From TMED27 sp964351195 (GTDB lineage Bacteria; Pseudomonadota; Alphaproteobacteria; Micavibrionales; Micavibrionaceae): a DNA stretch of 12,561 nt. The position numbers and the translations under genes were made by a program. Each line of letters starts with the position of its first letter. The first letter of the stretch is position 1. The notes beneath the pieces are model-generated. The model had not been told where the DNA came from. It ran no database searches and worked only from the letters and a program-made list of their open reading frames with translations. Positions 5,773-12,561 of the stretch are shown piece after piece. Location of the stretch: assembly GCA_964351195.1 (NCBI GenBank), contig CAYGNI010000053.1, positions 1 to 12,561 of the forward strand. The letters run 5' to 3'.

Positions 5773-8700
5773 ATGGCGGACGATAAAACGAAAACAGATG
5801 CAGCGGTATCAAACGAAGCTTTAACAGCTTCTGATTACCTTACTATGCTTATTGCTGCCGCACAGCCAGGCGGCGAGCAGACTGATGCTGCGCTAGGATA
5901 CCTGTGTGAGATTACAGGACTTAGCCTTGAGGATGCGCGCGCGGCTGTTTTGAACGAAGCCAGCGTTGATGCGCTTTTGGCTGATGAAGAGGTTTTGGCC
6001 CGGATTGAGGCCGATATGCAGCCCCCTACTCCCGAAGAAGCATATGCGGCATTCATCGATGCGACTGCAGCAGGTCTGGAGACAGATACAGATCAAAACC
6101 TTTATAATCTTATGGTTCTTGGCGAAGTTACCGGGATTGAAGGTGATGCCCTTGCTGACATGCTTGTGACAGAAGAAGGGCGCGCAAGTCTTCGCGATAA
6201 CACTGCAGCGCTCGACGCCTTTGATATAAAGATGCAATTAGAGGGTCTTGGAGCACTTGTTATTCAAAGCGGTGCGAATGCAAGCGTGTTGGATGAAAAT
6301 CCACAAGCTCTGCAGGTCGCGCATTATATTTATGATAAAGAACATGGCGAGGGTGCTTGGGCTGCACGCGTTCACAGCGAAATTGAAGATCTTGTCGGTC
6401 ATGAGATGACGGATGAAGAGCTTGCTGCAAGGCAGGATCTTTTTAGAATTTCTGTTGAGCACGGTTTAAAGTCCCCTGAGTTCCTTGAAGCTGCGCGGCA
6501 ATACTACGCAAAGTTTCCTGATGCGAATACAAACAGAGAGACCAATCAAAGGTTGTTGCAGTATTGGCAGCGCATGGAAGCACATAACAGAACTATTGAG
6601 CAAATTTCAAAAGACCCGAATTTGTCAGATACCGAAAAGGCCGAGAAAATTGCTGACGAAAAGCTCTATATATCGCTTAATGTGGAAAAAGGACTAGAGA
6701 GTTGGTTGGTTCATTGGGGCCGTGACATGCTTCGTCCTGTTAACAGCCATGAGACACCTCTCAGGCTTGCAGAAACGCTTTATGATAAAATCGCACAAAC
6801 CGATGAATTCCTGATTGAGGCCGAGCTGGCATTTAACCGCGTTCACTTTGACGACATGGGCGAAAACGCTTGGCAGAAGCATGTTGAAGCTGCCATGGCT
6901 GAATACGAGAACAGTTTCAATCCATTTGCTGAAAAGCCGGATCCTCAAGAGATGCTCAAAGAATGGGGTAAGGGATATGTTGAACAGCAAGTGATGCTAT
7001 CGGAATATGACCTTTCCGTTCTTAGCAAACATGGCCTGAATGCTGCGATTTTTGAAACCTTAGACCAACAGAAACCTGAAGATGATACGGAGATGATGAA
7101 CATCGCTTCCGATTTTGGGCGCGCGTGGTTGAAGGCCTCTGCGATTGTTTATGATGGACGTAATGGCCGTGAAGCAGGTGCCTGGAAGGAGTATTTGACA
7201 TCTGAATTACAAGATGCTGCAAAGGCAGTTACAACAAACGAAGAAAGCCTTGCCATTGAAGATTTGATCAAAACGATCGGCAAAGACGGGGCGATGTCTG
7301 ATGCTTACTTTGATGCTGTTTCTGCGCTCAATGAAAAGTTCCCTAATTCAGCGGCTATGACAGCGATTGCGGCACTGCATGAAGAGTTGGCGAGTGAGGG
7401 CGAATGGGCCGCTGCGTGGACAGATGGAAACGTAATGGGCTCTATTCGAACTACTTACAGATCTGAAGAGTTTCAGGCTTCAGTTCGTTACCTCGTTAAA
7501 TTGAATGAATTTTCACAATATGAATGGTGGAATGACCTTCGCCGCGATTTTGCCGTTGGGGCAGCTGATCCCACTCAAATCGCGACCTTCGTTGCCAGTG
7601 CCGGTATTGGATACATCTCAGGCGGCACGGCTGCTGCTCCAACTGTTGCGGCGGCTCAGGCTGCCCGCGCAGGTTTGGTTGCTATGCTCAGTAACACTGG
7701 GCGTGCACTTGCGACTACAGCGGTGGGCGGCGCGATTGAAGGTGCTGGTACAGAAGCTGCGATTGCTTATATGGGCGAGCGCACCGACGTTAAGCTCGGT
7801 ATGCTTCAGGAAGTGAATTGGGACCGTATCGGCAACCGCACGCAAGGCGGCGCAGTTATGGGCGCAGCAATGGGTGGTGCTATTTTCGGTGGCGGCCGGA
7901 CCGCACGCGCAATTCTGGACAACACCAGTGTTGGCCGCTCAGTTAAAGCGAGATTAGGCGATGTTAAAGCCGCTGTTGGTCATAGTAACGGACGTAAGGG
8001 CGATGCGGCACTCCCTGAGCCTGAGGTTGATACCAATCCGCCAAAGGCTCCAGATGTGACAGCAAGTGAAGCTGTACCTGTGGCTGGTGTTGCAGATGCG
8101 GCGGTAGCTCCTCCAAAAACTGTTGATACTGCGCCTGCAGCGCCAGAGGTTCAACCTGCACCTTCGCAACCAACAGGCCGCGTTGGCGGTGGAAGTGTCT
8201 TTAGGACTGGCGTTGGTTCCCCATTCCAGCAAATGACGAACGGCCGCGCAGCAGCAGGGCCAGTTCATATGGCCCCAGACGGGCGCATGAGCGGCTCGTC
8301 AGAACCCGTCCGCGCACCTGCGGATGAAGGTGGCCCTGGCGGTGGTGGTTTGCCACCTGTGGAGCATCGCGGCGCAGAAACTACTCAAGCTATGGGCCAG
8401 CAGCAACAGCAGGCACGCGCCAAGGCCGGAGATGATGCGGGGGCACCTTCGCCTAAAAAACCTGGTGTTAAATCAGATGAATACAGAGATCTTGAAGCAA
8501 GAATTAAAAGTGCACGCTCAGAGTTTGAGGCAGACTTGCTCAAAGGGCTCGAACCAAACGTCGCATTTGCCAGCTACAACAGCACGATGAATGCTATTAA
8601 AAGCGATATGGGTAAAGTTGCTTTTACAGGGCCAGCTGACAAAAGGCTGAATGACCTTATCGAAACAAATGGAACATTTATTAGGGGCGAGGTCACTTCC

Positions 8701-11700
8701 GCCGGACCGGCACCGGGGCCTGCGCCCACTCCCACACCCACACCGGGGCCAGATGCGGCAAAAACTGCAGCAAGTAGCACAGCGCTCAAGGCTGCCAGAA
8801 AAGAAATACGGGAGGCCGCAGCTACTCTGAAAAAAGAGCTGGATGATATTTTCAAGCCTGAAAACATCACAGCGACATCCGAAGCGGATGCAAAGGCGGC
8901 GATTGACACGTACTACCGCTCCACTCTGGGAACTATGAACGAAGCGGGAGGCGATCTGGTCGAGGCTGATAGCAAAGCCTTACGCGGTGAGGTTCGTACA
9001 CGGATGGTTAAACGCCGTGACGACATTGATCGTGCCGAAGCTAAAATAACAGATATTCGCACCGACAGCGCCACTGCCCTGGCAGGACATCAGGTTAAAT
9101 TAGATGATGCGGCAAACAAGCATGGAGAAAAAGTTACAGAGCTTTTGAAGGCGCCTCTTACTGACAAAACTGCAGTGGAAATTGAAAAAGCATTTGCAAG
9201 CTATGAGGCAGCACTGAAGCGTGTTCAGGCAGATATAGGGCGCGATGCAAGGCTGATTACAGCTGATAGAGATGCGCTGGAAAAAACCATCAGCGATAGG
9301 CTGGATATCTCGCCTGATCTCCGCGATGGCTCTGTTAAAGCAGCGCAAGACCTTAAGGCACGAATTGACGGCAGCACAGCCGCACTTGGCGATGCGCAGA
9401 CGAGAATTACGGCGGCGGAAGCGGATCTTAAGGTAAATCTGGATGATATTTTCAAGCCTGCGAATATTATTAATGTAGACAATTCCAAAACGGCAGCACA
9501 AAAAGCAGTCAATGATTACTATCGTGCTTTGATCGAAATCAGACGCGATACTCAAGATGAAGTCATTGATGGCGATAAAACTGCATTTGAGAATGCCCTC
9601 ACGGAGTCCCCTGCCCGCGTTATTGGCACGCCCGGTGCGACACCTACAAGAGTAGACCTCATCAACCTTGCTAAAGGTAGTATAGATGCCAATGTTAGTA
9701 CGAGTGGTGCTATCAGAGACTCTTTTAAGCATGAAATTAAAACAAACTTTGTTGCTTTCAAAACAGCAGTTAAAGACGTGGTTGATGATCCAGACATCCC
9801 CGCAAGCGATGCAAAGGCACAGGTTCAAACGCTTTTCAATGACTTTTACGCAGGATTGGAAGCTATAAGAACGCGCAGCAATGACAGCGACGATATGACA
9901 CCTGCGGACAAAGATGCAATAAGTGGCATCATTGACGGGCGAATAAGCAGACGCGCAACGAGAGAAGCAAGCACTGACGCGGCGATTGATGCTGGTCGTC
10001 CGACGAGCTCTAGCAATAGTGTTTCTAACTGGACGCTATTTAGTAATTTTCGCTTACGCCCGAGGTCTCATCACTCAGCTAAGACAACACGGGACTTCGC
10101 TCATAATATTGCTCGCTCCTATCGTAGTTTAGTAGATGCTGGATTAAACTCTCGAACTTCAGCTGAGTTTGAGAGTAACATGATAGCAGAAGCAATAAGA
10201 ACTAAAGAAGTCCTAGCTACACTTCGTCAAAGAATAAAAAATGGTCAGGCAGGGACTAACAATCTTAATATAGCTGCTTCAAATATTGAAGCTATTCGCG
10301 CTGTCAACGACCTAACAGGCGTCATGACTCCTCTTCAAGCGGAAGGGCTTTTGAAAGATTTAAAACGGACAGAGGCATTAATTGATGCAATGGTTGATTT
10401 ACATCAAAGGCCAGATGGAACATATGATCCAGGCGCAAGTTCGGTAATTGTAAATCAAACTCGCTTTGCAAAGGATCAGGCGGATTCAAAAGGTAGGGTT
10501 TTTGCAAGAGCAAGATCTAAAGACGGTGACAATGTTACACCGCTAACATATGAAGACATTCTTTTAGCTGCCACAAATCGTGAAATTGGTCCTATGTATC
10601 GTTTGCAGTTTGAAAGACGTATAAGGCATGCGAGTGGCGTGTATACGCCTATTGGCGTTGAGAGAACAATGCCGATCAAACACTCAAACTTCGAAGCCAC
10701 AGGCAGCAAAATATTAAAAGAACTTCTAAATCGCTCAAACTATCAGCCAGGAGCTGACTATTATGAGAAAGGATTTATCTCTTTTTTATACGATAACGCT
10801 TACGCATATGGCATGGAAGAAGCCCATTTACTTAGTATTTTTGAAATTGCTATGATGCGTATGGGACAAACTCCGGGCACAAAATATAATACCGGCGCAA
10901 GTGCTCAAGATTTAGTTGCAAACTTTAACAGCCTCATAGATGAATATGAAAAAATAGGTGTTGACCGACATGCTGCCGCCGGCAAAGACCCTGCTCATTT
11001 CAAAGCTCATGTCCAAAGATTAAGACGCGAACATGAAATTATAGCCTCAAATCGTGTAAATAACCCGAAGGGATTGCGTGTTGGAACTGCTTCTGCGCAT
11101 TACGATGGTGGTGGTTTCTCCAGAAGAGATATCCGGGAAAGACTTGCTCAACAGTTATCGATTTGGAACGCATATTGGCAATACAAAAAAAACAATGGTT
11201 TGTTCAGTTTTACTGAAGACTTTATTACATATCTTTACAAAGGAAGCGAGTCAGGTGGACATAGTTTTCTGAGACGGCGGCTTGATGGTCTCAATTACTG
11301 GACGGGCGCGATGCTCAATGAAACTGAAACCGCAACGGCAAGAAACAAAGGTATAAATTATACAAATGTGTGGCATACACGGGAAGAGCTAGAACAAGGC
11401 CGTATCCGTTATTATGGCATAAGGACATTTAATGCTGTATACAGATTGTCTTTATTGGATCTTCCAACAAGATTACAGAGACAAGTTCCAAATTTTGAAG
11501 AACTTAATTTGGCAGATCAAGGTAGCTGGGTGTGGCGCAGAGGCCTGCAACTGGGAACTATTCTCGGTGTAGGGAGCATAGCTTCAGCAGCCCCTGAGTC
11601 AGACTATATTCCAGATTTTCTCTGGTATCACCCAGCGAACGCAATGGATTTTGCTATCAGCACAGCCGCTTATGAAACAACAGGCTTGTTAGCAAATGGA

Positions 11701-12561
11701 GCTTTATCACTAGCTGACTGGCCTTTAGGCACTGATTTTAATGATTATGCATGGGGTATGACGGCAGGTGACTTTTCCTCTCTTGATCTTTCTTCCGGAG
11801 CAAGAGGGTATGACACTGACAATAAAACAGACACCACCCCCGCTAATACGGATCAGATGGAAAAAATCCGTCCGTTCTTGGAGAAGTTGATCGATGAGCG
11901 TCAGAATGCCAATGATGCGCTGTTTGATTTAAGCGGTGCGGAGTTTATTGATGAAGACGATGCCCGGAAGCGCATTACCGACAAAGCCTTAAAAGCTCTA
12001 GCAGAAATTAAGGGACTTATTTTCACAAATACTACAGAGTTGACAGCCGCTTGGGCTAATGCGCGTCAGGAGATCATTAAGGAAGACCGCATTACAGGCG
12101 TTGAAAATGCACTCGTCGCGGGGCTTGAGGAATTGGGCATCGAAGAGGAGATTGCGAAGGTTCTAATCCATGAAGATTTGATAGATGAAAAAGGTGAAGT
12201 TGCACTTGAAGATGCATTGGTGGCTTACTTCCTGGACCCTGCGTATGGATATTATAAACCTGCCTATGACAGTCCTGGCGACAGTTACAAAATTCCACCT
12301 GCAGATATTGAGGCAGCGCTGGATAAAATTCTGACAAAACAAGCCGAGTATATCAAAGCAGCAGAAGCGCGGGGCAAGCGCGTTGCGGCGGCGATGGAAG
12401 GATATGCAAAGGACAGAGGCGTTAAGATTGAAGAGCTTACGCCAGCGGAACAAACAGCTGCGAAGGTACTTGCCGATCGTGTAGATCCCGCTACGAACCA
12501 GCCATTGTATACTGAAGATTTCCTAAAAGGTGATGCAGGAAAAGCCGAGCGAGCTGATGTA
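5773..12561 (+). CDS. Giant modular protein of unknown function, at least 2263 residues (3' end outside window)
   Basis: One frame runs from ATG 5773 to the last base without a stop; I translated every codon. No enzyme family is recognised. Layout by residue: 22-82 and 91-154, a duplicated helical module; about 155-590, acidic Trp-containing helical sequence; 593-715, Ala/Gly-rich hydrophobic region ending in glycine zipper GGAVMGAAMGGAIFGGG (692-708); 748-900, Pro/Ala/Gly-rich linker; 906-1392, about five diverged helical repeats, with PAPGPAPTPTPTPGP (979-993) between the first two; about 1413-2016, a block in AT-richer DNA with a hydrophobic stretch near 1927-1941 (GLQLGTILGVGSIAS); 2017-2263, charged helical region, unfinished. 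There is only one cysteine (C45) and no N-terminal signal peptide. It follows a membrane-like 276-residue protein. It could be an exported surface or effector protein, or a phage-type internal virion or polyvalent protein; neither is demonstrated. Confidence 0.93.
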   Translation, partial: MADDKTKTDAAVSNEALTASDYLTMLIAAAQPGGEQTDAALGYLCEITGLSLEDARAAVLNEASVDALLADEEVLARIEADMQPPTPEEAYAAFIDATAAGLETDTDQNLYNLMVLGEVTGIEGDALADMLVTEEGRASLRDNTAALDAFDIKMQLEGLGALVIQSGANASVLDENPQALQVAHYIYDKEHGEGAWAARVHSEIEDLVGHEMTDEELAARQDLFRISVEHGLKSPEFLEAARQYYAKFPDANTNRETNQRLLQYWQRMEAHNRTIEQISKDPNLSDTEKAEKIADEKLYISLNVEKGLESWLVHWGRDMLRPVNSHETPLRLAETLYDKIAQTDEFLIEAELAFNRVHFDDMGENAWQKHVEAAMAEYENSFNPFAEKPDPQEMLKEWGKGYVEQQVMLSEYDLSVLSKHGLNAAIFETLDQQKPEDDTEMMNIASDFGRAWLKASAIVYDGRNGREAGAWKEYLTSELQDAAKAVTTNEESLAIEDLIKTIGKDGAMSDAYFDAVSALNEKFPNSAAMTAIAALHEELASEGEWAAAWTDGNVMGSIRTTYRSEEFQASVRYLVKLNEFSQYEWWNDLRRDFAVGAADPTQIATFVASAGIGYISGGTAAAPTVAAAQAARAGLVAMLSNTGRALATTAVGGAIEGAGTEAAIAYMGERTDVKLGMLQEVNWDRIGNRTQGGAVMGAAMGGAIFGGGRTARAILDNTSVGRSVKARLGDVKAAVGHSNGRKGDAALPEPEVDTNPPKAPDVTASEAVPVAGVADAAVAPPKTVDTAPAAPEVQPAPSQPTGRVGGGSVFRTGVGSPFQQMTNGRAAAGPVHMAPDGRMSGSSEPVRAPADEGGPGGGGLPPVEHRGAETTQAMGQQQQQARAKAGDDAGAPSPKKPGVKSDEYRDLEARIKSARSEFEADLLKGLEPNVAFASYNSTMNAIKSDMGKVAFTGPADKRLNDLIETNGTFIRGEVTSAGPAPGPAPTPTPTPGPDAAKTAASSTALKAARKEIREAAATLKKELDDIFKPENITATSEADAKAAIDTYYRSTLGTMNEAGGDLVEADSKALRGEVRTRMVKRRDDIDRAEAKITDIRTDSATALAGHQVKLDDAANKHGEKVTELLKAPLTDKTAVEIEKAFASYEAALKRVQADIGRDARLITADRDALEKTISDRLDISPDLRDGSVKAAQDLKARIDGSTAALGDAQTRITAAEADLKVNLDDIFKPANIINVDNSKTAAQKAVNDYYRALIEIRRDTQDEVIDGDKTAFENALTESPARVIGTPGATPTRVDLINLAKGSIDANVSTSGAIRDSFKHEIKTNFVAFKTAVKDVVDDPDIPASDAKAQVQTLFNDFYAGLEAIRTRSNDSDDMTPADKDAISGIIDGRISRRATREASTDAAIDAGRPTSSSNSVSNWTLFSNFRLRPRSHHSAKTTRDFAHNIARSYRSLVDAGLNSRTSAEFESNMIAEAIRTKEVLATLRQRIKNGQAGTNNLNIAASNIEAIRAVNDLTGVMTPLQAEGLLKDLKRTEALIDAMVDLHQRPDGTYDPGASSVIVNQTRFAKDQADSKGRVFARARSKDGDNVTPLTYEDILLAATNREIGPMYRLQFERRIRHASGVYTPIGVERTMPIKHSNFEATGSKILKELLNRSNYQPGADYYEKGFISFLYDNAYAYGMEEAHLLSIFEIAMMRMGQTPGTKYNTGASAQDLVANFNSLIDEYEKIGVDRHAAAGKDPAHFKAHVQRLRREHEIIASNRVNNPKGLRVGTASAHYDGGGFSRRDIRERLAQQLSIWNAYWQYKKNNGLFSFTEDFITYLYKGSESGGHSFLRRRLDGLNYWTGAMLNETETATARNKGINYTNVWHTREELEQGRIRYYGIRTFNAVYRLSLLDLPTRLQRQVPNFEELNLADQGSWVWRRGLQLGTILGVGSIASAAPESDYIPDFLWYHPANAMDFAISTAAYETTGLLANGALSLADWPLGTDFNDYAWGMTAGDFSSLDLSSGARGYDTDNKTDTTPANTDQMEKIRPFLEKLIDERQNANDALFDLSGAEFIDEDDARKRITDKALKALAEIKGLIFTNTTELTAAWANARQEIIKEDRITGVENALVAGLEELGIEEEIAKVLIHEDLIDEKGEVALEDALVAYFLDPAYGYYKPAYDSPGDSYKIPPADIEAALDKILTKQAEYIKAAEARGKRVAAAMEGYAKDRGVKIEELTPAEQTAAKVLADRVDPATNQPLYTEDFLKGDAGKAERADV
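5836..6234 (+). repeat. Two diverged copies of a ~60-residue module at the N-terminus of the giant protein
   Basis: Residues 22-82 and 91-154 align: both begin Y-x-x-(M/F)-I-x-A, share L-x-E-(I/V)-T-G-(L/I) (LCEITGL against LGEVTGI), then an acidic-Ala helix (EDARAAVL against GDALADML) and a final I-x-x-M. Copies are diverged at DNA level, so this is an old duplication. The pattern suggests small helical domains; fold unknown. Confidence 0.55.
7549..7917 (+). other. Ala/Gly-rich hydrophobic segment with glycine zipper
   Basis: Residues about 593-715 of the giant protein are rich in Ala, Gly and small or aliphatic residues (for example ATFVASAGIGYISGG and GGAIEGAGTEAAIAYMG). They end with G693-xxx-G697-xxx-G701, a glycine-zipper spacing typical of helices packing in membranes or pores. 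A short charged part (GERTDVKLGMLQEVNWDR) divides the hydrophobic stretches. Membrane insertion is inferred. Confidence 0.5.
8014..8463 (+). other. Pro/Ala/Gly-rich linker of the giant protein
   Basis: Residues about 748-897 are low in hydrophobic residues and rich in Pro, Ala, Gly and Gln (LPEPEVDTNPPKAPDV, then a Gly-rich run near 847-859 and QQQQ at 876-880). It looks disordered and separates the membrane-like N-terminal part from the helical repeats. Confidence 0.6.
8488..9948 (+). repeat. About five diverged ~100-residue helical repeats in the giant protein
   Basis: Units lie near residues 906-975, 1005-1080, 1087-1180, 1203-1280 and 1295-1392. The shared pattern is a Lys-containing amphipathic helix (LDDIFKP in units 2 and 4), then Tyr-Tyr or similar in a second helix (DTYYRSTL, SYEAALKRV, NDYYRALIEI, NDFYAGLEAI), then D-(S/R/K)-x-A-(L/F/I) (ADSKAL, ADRDAL, GDKTAF, ADKDAI). 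Units 2 and 4 also share a 22-base identical DNA stretch (8839-8860 and 9439-9460). Boundaries are approximate; unit 1 is the least similar. Confidence 0.6.
10009..11820 (+). other. AT-richer segment inside the giant ORF
   Basis: Hand counts on six sampled 60-base lines in this block gave 35-45% GC, against 43-65% for most sampled lines elsewhere in the same frame (one line at 12001 is 40%). Codons AGA, ATA, TTA and CTA become common. The protein also changes, from Ala/Asp-rich repeats to a mixed, Arg/Tyr/Asn-rich sequence (about residues 1413-2016), starting after a Ser/Asn-rich junction (TSSSNSVSNW). The reading frame is continuous across both edges. Edges are approximate. Confidence 0.55.

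Noticed and set aside
9100..9828. A 242-codon ORF on the - strand
   Set aside because: It lies wholly antisense to the continuous giant frame, is rich in Cys and Ile in a non-protein-like way, and has no recognisable domain. It is best explained as a shadow of biased codons on the + strand.
11536..11600. Signal-peptide-like sequence WRRGLQLGTILGVGSIASAAP inside the giant protein, reminiscent of a twin-arginine or Sec signal
   Set aside because: It lies near residue 1925 of a continuous frame, not at a start, and I see no ribosome binding site or start codon there. More likely a hydrophobic helix.
1..12561. Mobile elements, tRNA or rRNA genes and CRISPR arrays
   Set aside because: I saw no transposase, integrase, terminal inverted repeats, tRNA-like cloverleaf or regularly spaced direct repeats.

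Overview
The window looks like an alphaproteobacterial chromosome of moderate GC content. The lineage call rests on a ChpT-type histidine phosphotransferase gene, which belongs to the CckA-ChpT-CtrA cell-cycle phosphorelay of Alphaproteobacteria, and on a perfect TTAA-N7-TTAA CtrA-type box in the main intergenic region. I cannot fix the order or genus from sequence alone. All convincing genes lie on the + strand.

Left part (1-4577), conserved core genes: the 3' part of a phosphomannomutase/phosphoglucomutase gene, then a compact group of chpT, a single-domain receiver gene and a cheR-like methyltransferase gene (gaps of roughly 20-25 bases), then purH after an 88-base gap. The receiver next to chpT has asparagine where the phospho-accepting aspartate should be, so it is probably not switched by normal phosphorylation.

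Middle (4578-4867), a 290-base leader: it holds the CtrA-type box, a 13-base AT-rich tandem repeat containing TATAAT twice, two overlapping candidate leader ORFs of 24-25 codons, and inverted repeats that could mask ribosome binding sites. It precedes a two-gene unit that I do not recognise.

Right part (4868-12561+): a 276-residue protein with a hydrophobic N-terminal half and a charged C-terminal half is followed 74 bases later by one uninterrupted reading frame from 5773 to the window edge, at least 2263 codons and unfinished. I translated the whole frame and found no stop. The giant protein is a mosaic: a duplicated ~60-residue N-terminal module; helical, acidic sequence; an Ala/Gly-rich hydrophobic stretch with a glycine zipper; a Pro/Gly-rich linker; about five diverged ~100-residue helical repeats; a ~600-residue block coded by visibly more AT-rich DNA; and a charged helical C-terminal region running off the window. 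The 276-residue protein has no cysteine and the giant has one in 2263 residues, which suggests an exported or extracytoplasmic life.

The most interesting hypothesis is a CtrA-controlled two-gene system: a small, probably membrane-associated partner plus a giant modular protein. Its function cannot be read from this sequence. A large surface or secreted effector protein and a phage-like internal virion or polyvalent protein are both open possibilities.
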